From positions 3,596,001-3,660,000 of the forward strand of contig NZ_CP044532.1 in assembly GCF_026427775.1 (NCBI RefSeq): a stretch of 64,000 nucleotides of DNA, in the 5' to 3' direction. Source of the DNA: Arthrobacter sp. CDRTa11 (lineage in GTDB: Bacteria; Actinomycetota; Actinomycetes; Actinomycetales; Micrococcaceae). The notes beneath the pieces are model-generated. The model was not told the DNA's origin. It did no database searches and saw only the letters and a list, made by a program, of their open reading frames with translations. Position 1 is the first letter of the stretch; the number at the start of each line of letters is the position of its first letter. Of this stretch, positions 26,340 to 34,918 are shown piece by piece. Position numbers and translations under genes: made by a program.

Positions 26340-26839
26340 AGTGTGCCCTCGGCCTTTTCCCGCTCAGGCCGGGACATGGTTGGAGGCCGATCGCCGTGAG
26401 CCTCCAGTGCCACGGCTTCGGCCTCATCAGCGGCCCCCGCGGAGGCCCGCTGGGACTGCTCGGCCTCAAGCAGCCGAGTCCGGAGCCGTTCCAGTTCCGC
26501 TTCCTTGGCTGCCAGCTGGTCCCTCAACTCATCCAGTACCTGGTCCACCTGGTCCATGCGGTAGCCCCGCAGGCCAAGGGAAAACCGGACCCTGTCGACG
26601 TCGGCCGGGTTCGCTTCTGCCGGCAACAGGACCGGCGGAAGGTTCGCCACCGGCTGTTCGAACCCGCCGTCAAGAAGTCCACGGTCAGAATGTCCTTCGT
26701 CAGGCAGCCCGGTGCTTCCACCGGTCCCGGTCCGGGTACGGCTGAACAATGTGCCGGCCTTGCCGCCGGCACCGGCCCAGGCGGCCACACCGATCAGCAC
26801 GATGGCAAGAAAAACCAGAAAATAGCTCACATGATCCAT
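26336..26839 (-). CDS. DivIVA-domain membrane-anchored protein
   Basis: 167 residues. One N-terminal membrane helix (YFLVFLAIVLIGVAAWAGAG, about 6-25) is followed by a Gly/Thr linker, then the DivIVA-like motif VRFSLGLRGYRMDQVDQVLD (about 82-101) and a coiled coil (about 100-135). DivIVA-type proteins organise cell-pole and envelope synthesis in actinobacteria. Overlap with the mannosyltransferase gene suggests that it positions or partners that enzyme; this is inference. It starts at ATG 26839, six bases after a CAATCT hexamer. Confidence 0.8.
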   Translation of the reverse strand: MDHVSYFLVFLAIVLIGVAAWAGAGGKAGTLFSRTRTGTGGSTGLPDEGHSDRGLLDGGFEQPVANLPPVLLPAEANPADVDRVRFSLGLRGYRMDQVDQVLDELRDQLAAKEAELERLRTRLLEAEQSQRASAGAADEAEAVALEAHGDRPPTMSRPEREKAEGTL

Positions 26840-26874
26840 CGTGCCAGATTGCTTTGACGCCAGAGCTCACTTGG

Positions 26875-27660
26875 CTATTCGGGCCGCTGTTCCCCATTGG
26901 TTGACGGCGCGAGGACCGTGCCGTGCAACACCAGGTCCACCGCTTCGGCCGGATCATCAACGAGTTGGATCAGGTCCAGGTCCTTCTCGGAAACCATTCC
27001 TTCCGCCACCAGGGTGCCCCTGATCCACTCGATCATCGGCCCCCAAAATGCGACGCCGAGGAGGACAATCGGGAACGAGGTCACTTTCCGCGTCTGGACG
27101 AGCACCATGGCTTCAAAGAGTTCATCCAGCGTCCCCAGGCCTCCGGGGAGGACGATGAACCCTTGGGCGTATTTGACGAACATGGTCTTCCGGGCGAAAA
27201 AGTACCGGAAGTTGATGCCCAGGTCCACCCATTGGTTGAGTCCCTGCTCGAAGGGCAATTCGATGCCCAGGCCCACAGATACACCGTTACCTTCCACGGT
27301 GCCCCTGTTGGCTGCCTCCATGGACCCCGGACCGCCGCCCGTGATCACCGCTACACCGGCAGCCGCCAGTTTCCGGCCCACCTCGACACCCATTTCGTAG
27401 TACGGGCTGCCGGGTTTGGTCCTTGCTGAACCGAAGACGCTGACCGCCGGCCCCAGGTCCGCGAGCGCCCCGAATCCTTCAACGAATTCGCTCTGGATCC
27501 GCATCACGCGCCATGGATCCGTATGGACGAACTGCCCGGGACCCTTGCTGTCCAGCAAATGCTGGTCCGACATTTCCACCGCTGCCTGTTTGCGGCGAAG
27601 TTCAAGGGGCCCCTTGCGGCGTGGCTGGGCAGTTTTGGCCGGGTCTGCGTTGATGCTCAT
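26875..27660 (-). CDS. LOG-family (TIGR00730) Rossmann protein
   Basis: 261-residue LOG-family protein; homologues remove ribose 5-phosphate from nucleoside monophosphates, including cytokinin precursors. Motifs: FGSARTKPGSPYYEMG (about 76-91), GGGPGSMEAANRG (nucleotide binding), and PGGLGTLDELFEA with the catalytic Arg-Glu region (ARKTMFVKYAQGFIVLPGG upstream). The N-terminal 70 residues are specific to the actinobacterial long form. ATG 27660 is preceded by TAGCCT at exactly six bases, indicating a leaderless transcript. Confidence 0.88.
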   Translation of the reverse strand: MSINADPAKTAQPRRKGPLELRRKQAAVEMSDQHLLDSKGPGQFVHTDPWRVMRIQSEFVEGFGALADLGPAVSVFGSARTKPGSPYYEMGVEVGRKLAAAGVAVITGGGPGSMEAANRGTVEGNGVSVGLGIELPFEQGLNQWVDLGINFRYFFARKTMFVKYAQGFIVLPGGLGTLDELFEAMVLVQTRKVTSFPIVLLGVAFWGPMIEWIRGTLVAEGMVSEKDLDLIQLVDDPAEAVDLVLHGTVLAPSTNGEQRPE

Positions 27661-27666
27661 CACCCA

Positions 27667-27672
27667 AGGCTA
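27667..27672 (-). promoter_or_regulatory. -10 element of the LOG gene, leaderless arrangement
   Basis: TAGCCT on the minus strand, six bases before ATG 27660, with no Shine-Dalgarno. Confidence 0.55.
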
Positions 27673-27763
27673 ACGCCAAGGCGGCACGCTGGCGGCAGGT
27701 ATCTCTTGAATCACGATCCGCGGCAACTTGGCGTGATTCCCGTCATAGGCGGGGTTTGTTCGC

Positions 27764-27769
27764 TAGATT
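27764..27769 (+). promoter_or_regulatory. -10 element of gluA, leaderless arrangement
   Basis: TAGATT followed by six bases and the ATG of gluA. No Shine-Dalgarno. No good -35 at 16-18 bases. Confidence 0.55.
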
Positions 27770-27775
27770 CTTCTT

Positions 27776-28531
27776 ATGACTACTCATGTGCCCGGCGATG
27801 CGCTCGTCTCCCTGAATGGTGTCAACAAACATTACGGTCAGCTTCACGTGTTGAAGGACATCGATCTCCACGTCCGCAAGGGCGAAGTGGTTGTTGTTAT
27901 TGGCCCTTCCGGTTCGGGCAAGTCGACTCTGTGCCGCGCCATCAACCGCCTCGAAACGATTGAAGGCGGAACCATCAGTATTGATGGAAAAGTCCTTCCG
28001 GAGGAAGGAAAGGAACTCGCCCGCCTCCGGGCCGACGTCGGCATGGTGTTCCAGTCGTTCAACCTGTTTGCCCATAAAACCATCCTGGAGAACGTGACCC
28101 TGGGCCCGATCAAGGTCAAGGGTGTTCCCAAGGCCCAGGCTGACAAGGAAGCCATGGCTCTCCTTGAGCGGGTCGGCGTAGGCCACCAGGCCCCTAAGCT
28201 GCCCGCCCAGCTGTCCGGCGGCCAGCAGCAGCGTGTTGCCATTGCCCGTGCATTGGCCATGAAGCCCAAGGTCATGCTTTTTGACGAGCCCACCTCCGCC
28301 CTTGACCCGGAAATGATCAATGAAGTGCTCGACGTCATGATCCAGCTGGCCAAGGAGGGCATGACCATGATCGTGGTCACCCACGAGATGGGCTTCGCCC
28401 GCAAGGCAGCGGACCGCGTGGTGTTTATGGCAGACGGCCAGATCGTCGAGGACGCAACGCCCGAAGAGTTCTTCACCAATCCCCAGAGCAGCCGGGCCAA
28501 GGACTTCCTGTCCAAGCTTCTTACGCACTGA
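27776..28531 (+). CDS. gluA: Glutamate-type amino-acid ABC transporter, ATP-binding subunit
   Basis: 251-residue nucleotide-binding subunit of a polar amino-acid importer. Walker [12 protein letters not shown] is at about 41-51, the signature [15 protein letters not shown] at about 143, Walker [13 protein letters not shown] at about 165, and the switch [19 protein letters not shown]. It is the first gene of a four-gene operon with a binding protein and two permeases, the same content as corynebacterial gluABCD. The ATG follows a leaderless-type -10. The substrate, glutamate or a related amino acid, is inferred from similarity. Confidence 0.9.
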   Translation: MTTHVPGDALVSLNGVNKHYGQLHVLKDIDLHVRKGEVVVVIGPSGSGKSTLCRAINRLETIEGGTISIDGKVLPEEGKELARLRADVGMVFQSFNLFAHKTILENVTLGPIKVKGVPKAQADKEAMALLERVGVGHQAPKLPAQLSGGQQQRVAIARALAMKPKVMLFDEPTSALDPEMINEVLDVMIQLAKEGMTMIVVTHEMGFARKAADRVVFMADGQIVEDATPEEFFTNPQSSRAKDFLSKLLTH

Positions 28532-28588
28532 CGCAGTCAGAGTTCGCACCCAGGCCGTCCCAGGCGGCCGCCCAATGAAAGGAATGTC

Positions 28589-29473
28589 ATGAAGGCATTT
28601 TTGACCCGGAGGAAATCCCTCCTGGTAGCAGCATCCGCAGCCCTGGCGCTGTCACTGAGCGCATGCGGCGGCGGAACCGGCACCACCAGCGACCCCACCG
28701 TCGCCGCGACTCCGACGTTCGCGGCAGGGAGCACCATGGAAAAGCTCTCCAAGGCCGGAACCATCAAGATCGGCACCAAGTACGACCAGCCGCTGTTCGG
28801 CCAGGTGGGCCTGGACGGAAAGCCCATTGGCTTTGACGTCGAGATCGGAAAGCTGATCGCTGCGAAGCTCGGAATTGCCGCAGACAAGATTGAATGGTCC
28901 GAAACCGTATCGGCCAACCGCGAACCGTTCATCCAGCAGGGCCGCGTTGACCTGGTCATCGCCACGTACACCATCAATGACAGGCGCAAGGAAGTCGTCA
29001 GCTTCGCCGGCCCGTATTACGAAGCCGGCCAGGCCCTGATGGTCAACAAGGACAACGACGCCATCAAGAAGCCGGAGGACGTCAAGGGCAAGAAGGTTTG
29101 TTCTGTGACCGGCTCCACCCCCGCTGCCACCATCGTTGAGAAGTACGGAGCAGAGCTTGTTCCGGCCGCCACCTATTCAGCTTGCCTGGAACCCCTCCGC
29201 AACAAGCAGGTCGAGGCCATCACTACTGACAACGTGATCCTGGCCGGGTTTGTAGACAAGGAGCCCGAGGCGTTCAAGCTTGCCTCGGATGAGACGTTCA
29301 CCAAGGAGCCCTACGGCATTGGCCTGAAGAAGGAAGACACCGAATTCCGCAACTGGATCAACGACCAGCTGGAGGAGTTCGCAAAGGACGGGTCGTACAA
29401 GAAGGCCTGGGAAGCAACTGCCGGCGAGGTCATCAAGACTGCCCCGGAGCTTCCTGAGATCAACCGCTACTAA
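28589..29473 (+). CDS. gluB: Glutamate-type ABC transporter, solute-binding lipoprotein
   Basis: 294-residue family 3 extracellular binding protein. The signal peptide ends in the lipobox LSLSAC (Cys at about 26), so it is anchored to the membrane outer face. The mature part has IKIGTKYDQPLFGQVGLDGK, GFDVEIGKLIAAKLGI and VDLVIATYTINDRRKEVVSFAGP, all typical of glutamate/glutamine-binding proteins. AAAGGAA precedes the ATG. A strong hairpin directly after the stop (29483-29524) may raise its relative mRNA level. Confidence 0.92.
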   Translation: MKAFLTRRKSLLVAASAALALSLSACGGGTGTTSDPTVAATPTFAAGSTMEKLSKAGTIKIGTKYDQPLFGQVGLDGKPIGFDVEIGKLIAAKLGIAADKIEWSETVSANREPFIQQGRVDLVIATYTINDRRKEVVSFAGPYYEAGQALMVNKDNDAIKKPEDVKGKKVCSVTGSTPAATIVEKYGAELVPAATYSACLEPLRNKQVEAITTDNVILAGFVDKEPEAFKLASDETFTKEPYGIGLKKEDTEFRNWINDQLEEFAKDGSYKKAWEATAGEVIKTAPELPEINRY

Positions 29474-29482
29474 CTAACAGCA

Positions 29483-29524
29483 GGCGGTTGCCGGAGTCCG
29501 CTCCCCGCGGCTCCGGCAACCGCC
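29483..29524 (+). terminator. Intercistronic hairpin between gluB and gluC
   Basis: GGCGGTTGCCGGAG and CTCCGGCAACCGCC form a perfect 14-base-pair stem with a 14-base loop, ten bases after the gluB stop. No T-tract follows, so it is more likely an mRNA-stabilising or partial-termination element than a full terminator. Confidence 0.7.
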
Positions 29525-29567
29525 GCTGCCATCTTCGCTCCGTCCACGACACCAGCCGAAGGACCCC

Positions 29568-30218
29568 ATGGACGCTATTCTCGAAAACCTGCCGCTTTAC
29601 TGGGAGGGCCTTCTCCGGACCCTGTTCCTGTCTACTGTGTCCGGAGTGATCGCCCTCGTGTTGGGGACGTTGCTGGCCGCAGCCAGGGTTTCTCCTGTCG
29701 CCGCCCTGCGTGGCTTCAGCATGACCTATGTTGAAGTCCTCCGAAACACCCCCCTGACCATTGCCTTTTTCTTTGCCGCTATTGTGCTCCCCCGTCTTGG
29801 AGTGACGTTCGAGCAGTTTGAAGTGGCAGCAATCATCGCCCTCAGTGCCTACACCGCAGCCTTCATCGCTGAAGCTGTCCGCTCCGGTGTTAACAGCGTT
29901 CCTGTTGGGCAGGCCGAGGCTGCCCGCAGCATCGGAATGAAGTTCAGCCAGGTGCTGTCCCTCATCATCCTGCCGCAGGCACTTCGCACCGTCATTCCAC
30001 CATTGATCAACATCCTGATCGCCCTCGTAAAGAACTCGTCCGTTGCCGGTGCCTTCTTTGTGCTGGAGCTGTTCGGCTACGGCAGGCAGCTTGCCAACAC
30101 CTATGGTGACCAGGTGCTGGCCGTACTGCTCGGCGTTGCGTTCTTCTACCTCCTGCTTACCGTTCCGCTCGGTATCCTGGCCAGCACCGTCGAAAAAAAG
30201 GTGGCGATTTCCCGATGA
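29568..30218 (+). CDS. gluC: Glutamate-type ABC transporter permease
   Basis: 216-residue inner-membrane permease of the His/Glu/Gln/Arg family. It has an N-terminal helix LFLSTVSGVIALVLGTLLAA, the FRNTP-like VEVLRNTPLTIAFFF segment, and the EAA loop SGVNSVPVGQAEAARSIGM (about 105-123) which contacts GluA. At least four membrane helices are visible. It overlaps gluD by four bases (ATGA). Confidence 0.9.
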   Translation: MDAILENLPLYWEGLLRTLFLSTVSGVIALVLGTLLAAARVSPVAALRGFSMTYVEVLRNTPLTIAFFFAAIVLPRLGVTFEQFEVAAIIALSAYTAAFIAEAVRSGVNSVPVGQAEAARSIGMKFSQVLSLIILPQALRTVIPPLINILIALVKNSSVAGAFFVLELFGYGRQLANTYGDQVLAVLLGVAFFYLLLTVPLGILASTVEKKVAISR

Positions 30219-31054
30219 GCTCAGTTCTTTATGACGTCCCGGGCCCCAAGGCACGCAGGGTTTCCCTCATCGGGTCAATCGTGGGCTCGCTGCTGATCCT
30301 TGGCCTGCTCGCCTTGATCATCACCACCCTCGCCCAGCAAGGAATTTTCGAAGGCCGGCGTTGGGCCATTTTCACCCGTGCAGATGTCTGGATGTTGCTC
30401 GGGAACGGTATCGGAGCAACCCTCAGCGCCGCCGCCATCGCAGCGATCATCGCATTTCCCCTGGGTCTGATGCTCTGCCTCCTGAGGATCTCGGACGCCG
30501 CAGCTGTCCGCATTCCCACACGTGTTGTGCTGGAGTTCCTGCGTGGTATGCCCGTTGTGCTGATGATGTTCTTCGTTTTGCTGGTCTTTGGCACCAACCC
30601 GTTCATCGCCGTGGTGTCCGGCCTGGTCCTCTACAACGCCGCCGTCTTCTCGGAGATCATCCGTGCCGGCATTCAGTCACTGCCCAAGGGCCAGCGTGAG
30701 GCAGGCCTGACCATCGGACTGACCAGCTTCCAGTCACGCATGCTCATCGAACTGCCGCAGGCTGTCCGCCGGATGATGCCATCGCTGGTGGCCCAGCTGG
30801 TGGTGCTCCTGAAGGACACGTCCCTTGGGTACATCGTGGCCTATGGCGAACTGCTCCGGGCCGTGCAGGTCATGGCGGACTTCCTGGGAACGGCATTCCT
30901 GTTCCCGATCTTCTTCGTGGCAGCAGCCATCTACATCGCGATCAACATCTGCGTTTCACGGATCGCCGTGTGGATCGAACACCGTGGCACCAAGAAGGCA
31001 GCCGGCGGCGTGGCAAAGGCTGAGCCTGAGCCCATCGAAGCCGCAGTTCCGTAA
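30215..31054 (+). CDS. gluD: Glutamate-type ABC transporter permease
   Basis: 279-residue partner permease. The N-terminus is longer than in GluC, with a first helix (SLIGSIVGSLLILGLLALII), the VVLEFLRGMPVVLMMFF segment, and the EAA loop AGIQSLPKGQREAGLTIGL (about 155-173). The C-terminus ends in an Ala/Glu-rich charged tail. It starts at ATG 30215, overlapping gluC, and is followed by a strong terminator. Confidence 0.9.
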   Translation: MSSVLYDVPGPKARRVSLIGSIVGSLLILGLLALIITTLAQQGIFEGRRWAIFTRADVWMLLGNGIGATLSAAAIAAIIAFPLGLMLCLLRISDAAAVRIPTRVVLEFLRGMPVVLMMFFVLLVFGTNPFIAVVSGLVLYNAAVFSEIIRAGIQSLPKGQREAGLTIGLTSFQSRMLIELPQAVRRMMPSLVAQLVVLLKDTSLGYIVAYGELLRAVQVMADFLGTAFLFPIFFVAAAIYIAINICVSRIAVWIEHRGTKKAAGGVAKAEPEPIEAAVP

Positions 31055-31069
31055 GCAGTCATTCAATAT

Positions 31070-31106
31070 GGGAGGGGCCGGATCCATCCAGGATCCGGCC
31101 CCTCCC
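31070..31106. terminator. Terminator after gluABCD / dapE
   Basis: GGGAGGGGCCGGATCC and GGATCCGGCCCCTCCC form a perfect 16-base-pair stem with loop ATCCA, between convergent gluD and dapE. Confidence 0.9.
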
Positions 31107-31128
31107 ACGTATAAAAGGGATCAGTCGT

Positions 31129-32265
31129 TCAGGCTGTCAGCCAGGTCCGCAACGCCCGCAGGCATTTCCGGATTGCGTCGGCGTCCACGTGCTCGTTGTC
31201 CTTGTGGGCCAGCAGCGGGTCGCCCGGACCAAAGTTCACCGCTGGAATGCCCAGTGCACTGAACCGCGCGACGTCGGTCCAGCCGTATTTCGGTTTCGGC
31301 TCGGCTCCGACGGCTGCCACGAAGGATGCGGCTGCCGGGTGGTTCAGTCCGGGACGTGCGCCTGCAGCGCTGTCCGTCCGTACTACGTCAAAACCTTCCA
31401 GGAGGTTCCGCACATGGGCCTCAGCCTGGTCCGGGGATTTGTCCGGGGCGAAGCGGTAGTTGATCACCACCACACACCGGTCCGGAATCACGTTGCCTGC
31501 AGTGCCGCCGTGGATTTTCACGGCATTGAGGCTCTCACGGTAATCGAGCCCGTCAACATTGATGGTGGCCGGCTGGTATTCAGCCAACCGGTCAAGGATG
31601 GGCGCCGCGGCGTGGATGGCATTGCTTCCCATCCAGGCCCGGGCAGAATGCGCGGCTTCGCCGATGGTGGTTGCTTCCAGCCGCATGGTGCCGTTACACC
31701 CGCCCTCCACCGTGCCGTCGGTGGGCTCCAACAGTATGGCGAAGTCGCCGTTCAGCAGCCCGCCGTGGTTACGGACAAGGCGGCCCAGACCGCTCTTCAC
31801 CGCCTCCACTTCCTCGTGGTCATAGAAAACAAACGTGACATCCCGTTTCGGTTCCGCCCCGCCGTCGAACAGGGTGGCAGCCAGGGCTAACTGCACTGCA
31901 ACGCCGCCCTTCATGTCTGTGGCCCCACGTCCGTACAGGACGCCCTCGCCGGGAATGCCGGAGTCCCAGGTGGAGGGAACCGTGCCCCGCGCACCGAATG
32001 TGACCGGCAAGGGCACCGTGTCCAGGTGGCCGGCAAGGATGACCCGTTCGCTCCGGCCCAGCTCTGTCCGCGCGATCAACGAATCACCATCACGCACCAC
32101 GTGGAGCTGCGGGATGCCCCGCAGTGCGGTTTCGACGGCGTCAGCCAGCTCAGTTTCGTTTCCGGACACACTGTTCATGTCCATCACGGCTGCGGTCAGC
32201 AGGGCTACATCCTGACGGAGGTTCAGGGGCTTGGTGGCGGGCTCGGAGGCGGTTTCGGCAGTCAC
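31129..32265 (-). CDS. dapE: Succinyl-diaminopimelate desuccinylase
   Basis: 378-residue M20-family metallohydrolase that releases LL-diaminopimelate and succinate. Metal and catalytic residues are visible: LAGHLDTVPLP (His, Asp), GRGATDMKGGVA (Asp), YDHEEVEAVKSGLG (Glu-Glu), and a C-terminal FGPGDPLLAHKDNEHV with His. I prefer GTG 32265 (MTAETASEP) over ATG 32268, because TAGACT ends exactly six bases before the GTG and three before the ATG. It is divergent from dapD. Confidence 0.9.
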   Translation of the reverse strand: MTAETASEPATKPLNLRQDVALLTAAVMDMNSVSGNETELADAVETALRGIPQLHVVRDGDSLIARTELGRSERVILAGHLDTVPLPVTFGARGTVPSTWDSGIPGEGVLYGRGATDMKGGVAVQLALAATLFDGGAEPKRDVTFVFYDHEEVEAVKSGLGRLVRNHGGLLNGDFAILLEPTDGTVEGGCNGTMRLEATTIGEAAHSARAWMGSNAIHAAAPILDRLAEYQPATINVDGLDYRESLNAVKIHGGTAGNVIPDRCVVVINYRFAPDKSPDQAEAHVRNLLEGFDVVRTDSAAGARPGLNHPAAASFVAAVGAEPKPKYGWTDVARFSALGIPAVNFGPGDPLLAHKDNEHVDADAIRKCLRALRTWLTA

Positions 32266-32271
32266 CATGAC

Positions 32272-32277
32272 AGTCTA
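32272..32277 (-). promoter_or_regulatory. -10 element of dapE, leaderless arrangement
   Basis: TAGACT on the minus strand, six bases before GTG 32265. Confidence 0.55.
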
Positions 32278-32303
32278 GTTCGAACCCGGGCCCGGGCTCT
32301 CGA

Positions 32304-32309
32304 TAGACT
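32304..32309 (+). promoter_or_regulatory. -10 element of dapD, leaderless arrangement
   Basis: TAGACT on the plus strand, six bases before ATG 32316. The hexamer is identical to that of divergent dapE. Confidence 0.6.
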
Positions 32310-32315
32310 GGGGCA

Positions 32316-33356
32316 ATGACTGAGACCGCTACCTCCGCTGTGCCCGAAAACCAGAACCCAACCCTTGAGGCCCGTTCCGCCTACGGCTTCGGGCTGGCCA
32401 CCATCGCGACCGCCACAGGCAAAGAAAATAGCCAGGCCACTGTCCTTGATGTCTGGTTCCCGGCACCTGCCCTCGGGGTTGCCGCAGAAAAGCTGCGCGC
32501 CGTGGAAAACGCTGATGAAAACCTGGCCCAGCTTGCAGAGAGCGGCGCCGACGCCGACCGCGGCACCGAGCAGAAAGTCGTCTTCGTCCAGATCAACCTC
32601 GACGAAGCCCCGGCCGACACCGCGGACGCCTACCTCAGGCTGCACCTTCTCTCCCACCGCCTGGTCCGGCCCAACAGCATCAACCTCGACGGCGTGTTCG
32701 GCAAGCTCCCGAATGTTGTATGGACCAACTTTGGCCCCGCCGCTGTGGAGGGCTTTGAACTCACCCGGGCACGCTTGCGCCGCCGTGGCGCCGTCACCGT
32801 CTATGGGATCGACAAATTCCCGCGCATGGTGGACTACGTTGTCCCCTCAGGTGTACGGATCGCCGACGCCGACCGTGTCCGTCTGGGTGCCCACCTGGCC
32901 GAGGGGACCACCGTTATGCACGAAGGGTTTGTGAACTTCAACGCGGGAACCCTGGGAACCTCCATGGTGGAAGGCCGCATCTCTGCAGGTGTGGTGGCCG
33001 GTGACGGCAGCGACGTTGGCGGCGGCGCCTCGATCATGGGCACTCTTTCCGGCGGCGGCAAGGAGAAAATCGCCATCGGTGAGCGCGTCCTCCTGGGTGC
33101 CAACTCCGGCGTCGGCATCAGCATCGGCGATGACTCGGTGGTCGAGGCCGGACTCTACGTCACGGCAGGAACACGCGTTCGTGTGCCGGGCCCCAAGGAC
33201 GAGGTGGGCGAGGATACCACCAAGATCGTCAAAGCCATCGAGCTCTCAGGGGTCCCCAACCTGCTGTTCCGCCGCAACTCCACCACCGGCGCTGTGGAGG
33301 CCCTGCCGCGCAAGGGCCAGACGGTGGAACTCAACACCGCCCTGCACGCCAACTGA
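32316..33356 (+). CDS. dapD: Tetrahydrodipicolinate N-succinyltransferase, actinobacterial type
   Basis: 346-residue left-handed beta-helix acyltransferase, using succinyl-CoA to succinylate tetrahydrodipicolinate in lysine and peptidoglycan precursor synthesis. The C-terminal half shows hexapeptide repeats ([56 protein letters not shown]). It is longer than enterobacterial DapD (about 274) and matches the actinobacterial form (about 320). The ATG at 32316 directly follows a leaderless promoter. Only 50 bases separate it from the divergent dapE start. Confidence 0.92.
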   Translation: MTETATSAVPENQNPTLEARSAYGFGLATIATATGKENSQATVLDVWFPAPALGVAAEKLRAVENADENLAQLAESGADADRGTEQKVVFVQINLDEAPADTADAYLRLHLLSHRLVRPNSINLDGVFGKLPNVVWTNFGPAAVEGFELTRARLRRRGAVTVYGIDKFPRMVDYVVPSGVRIADADRVRLGAHLAEGTTVMHEGFVNFNAGTLGTSMVEGRISAGVVAGDGSDVGGGASIMGTLSGGGKEKIAIGERVLLGANSGVGISIGDDSVVEAGLYVTAGTRVRVPGPKDEVGEDTTKIVKAIELSGVPNLLFRRNSTTGAVEALPRKGQTVELNTALHAN

Positions 33357-33363
33357 CAGCTCG

Positions 33364-34221
33364 GTGACTCAGGGACGGGGCCTCCGGCGGCCTGTGGTGC
33401 TGCTCCTCACGCTGACCCTGGTGGGCGGCGGGGTGTACACAGCTGTCACTTTCCTGCAGCGCTCCGAGACCTTGGTTTCGGAGCGCTGCACGGCCGTGGT
33501 GGGTTCACAGTCCGCGGAACTGGCCACGGACCAGGCCGTCAACGCCTCGCTGATCACTGCCGTTGCCGTACAACGGGGCCTTCCGCCACGCGCCGCCAGC
33601 ATCGCCCTGGCTACGGCCATGCAGGAGTCAAAGCTGCGTAACATCAACCACGGCGACCAGGCCGGGCCCGATTCCCGGGGGCTCTTCCAGCAGCGGCCAT
33701 CCCAAGGGTGGGGAACGGAAGCCCAGGTCATGGATCCCTACTATGCAGCCAACGCTTTCTACGACGCGCTGGAGAAGATCCCGGACTATCAGTCCCTGGA
33801 AATTACCGACGCTGCCCAGCGGGTACAGCGTTCCGCCTACCCGCGCGCTTATGCCGAACATGAGGGCATGGGCCGCTCGTTCGCCTCCGGCTTCACCGGC
33901 CAAACGCCGGGTGCTGTGCACTGCACGCTGCGGGCGCCCATCGATGCAGGCGATCCGGCCGCAGTAGCTTCGGAGCTGGAACTGGCCTATGGGACGCTGG
34001 GGACGGCCACGGATGGGCAGAGCCTGCTGGTGGAAGCCAGCGGCAGCCAGGCCTGGTCCCTGGCACAATGGGCTGTGGCCAATGCCAAGGACTTTGAAGT
34101 AACCCAGGTGGATGTCGAGGGGCACAGCTGGAACCGTAATGCCAAGGACGGCTGGCAGGATTCGGACGCGGCGCCAGGCCAAGTCAGGATCACCGTGTCG
34201 CCGGTGGCCTCCGAAAACTAA
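33364..34221 (+). CDS. Secreted or anchored protein with lysozyme-like motif, unknown function
   Basis: 285 residues. An N-terminal basic segment and hydrophobic helix (VVLLLTLTLVGGGVYTAV) indicate export or anchoring. Residues about 65-150 have ALATAMQESKLRN, GPDSRGLFQQRPSQGWGTE and VMDPYYAANAFYDAL, a conserved actinobacterial block often found beside peptidoglycan-hydrolase domains and with a resemblance to lysozyme-like folds (Glu in QESK). The C-terminal 130 residues are less conserved. GTG 33364 lies 8 bases after the dapD stop, so it is probably cotranscribed with dapD. Enzyme activity is unproven. Confidence 0.75.
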   Translation: MTQGRGLRRPVVLLLTLTLVGGGVYTAVTFLQRSETLVSERCTAVVGSQSAELATDQAVNASLITAVAVQRGLPPRAASIALATAMQESKLRNINHGDQAGPDSRGLFQQRPSQGWGTEAQVMDPYYAANAFYDALEKIPDYQSLEITDAAQRVQRSAYPRAYAEHEGMGRSFASGFTGQTPGAVHCTLRAPIDAGDPAAVASELELAYGTLGTATDGQSLLVEASGSQAWSLAQWAVANAKDFEVTQVDVEGHSWNRNAKDGWQDSDAAPGQVRITVSPVASEN

Positions 34222-34239
34222 CGCCGTGGTCAGTGCCGG

Positions 34240-34851
34240 CTAGACCAACATTTCCACGACAGGCTGGACGTAGCTACGGAAAAGGTCAGGCTGTGAGATC
34301 AGGTCATGGCTCATAATGATCTTGTCCGGTTCCAGGTACCAGGCCCGCTGTTCGTTGAGCGGCAGTTCGATGATGGTCAGGCTGAAGTCCCGGGAACTCC
34401 GCCCCACCTCCATCAGCCGGTCATCCACCAGGTCATCCAGCAGCAAGTCCGATCCACTGGCAACACGTTCCGCTTCCAGTTCCGCATATTCACTGCGGCG
34501 CTCCCGTACCCAGGTCAGGGCAGAGCCGAAATGCGCCTGCAGGACCCGCTGCAGGGCAGGGGAATTACCGAACGCGGCAAATTCCGGCGGAGATAACTCG
34601 GGGGACATCTTTGGATGGGCCTTGAGCAGTTGATCCCACCAGGCTTCCCACTCGGTCTTCAAGGCGGCGAGTCCGCCCACTTCGGCGGTGAGATGGCTAT
34701 GGTCAGCGTGGTGTACTTTCGGGGCCGCATGTGACAGCGCCGGACGGCCGGCGCCGTCGAGACCGGCGGCGTCACGCACGTACAGCGCGATCATCATCGG
34801 GCCGGATGTGTCCATGGTGATCTTCCAGCCTGAACCGCCTGCTTGATGCAT
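34240..34851 (-). CDS. Conserved hypothetical protein
   Basis: 203 residues. ATG 34851 (MHQAGG) has GGGAGGAATT upstream; the frame is open to 34971 but that part overlaps the next gene. No signal peptide or membrane helix. The protein has a charged, mostly helical middle (LAALKTEWEAWWDQLLKAH) and a C-terminal FSLTIIELPLNEQRAWYLEPDKIIMSHDLI, which I have seen only in actinobacterial hypotheticals. It lies downstream of the TetR gene with opposite ends only 67 bases apart, so it may belong to that regulator's operon. I do not recognise the family. Confidence 0.7.
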   Translation of the reverse strand: MHQAGGSGWKITMDTSGPMMIALYVRDAAGLDGAGRPALSHAAPKVHHADHSHLTAEVGGLAALKTEWEAWWDQLLKAHPKMSPELSPPEFAAFGNSPALQRVLQAHFGSALTWVRERRSEYAELEAERVASGSDLLLDDLVDDRLMEVGRSSRDFSLTIIELPLNEQRAWYLEPDKIIMSHDLISQPDLFRSYVQPVVEMLV

Positions 34852-34918
34852 TCCAATTCCTCCCGTGGCGTGCCTGCACCGGGCTTGCTTGTCCGGATCC
34901 CGTCCCCCGGCTCCCAGT

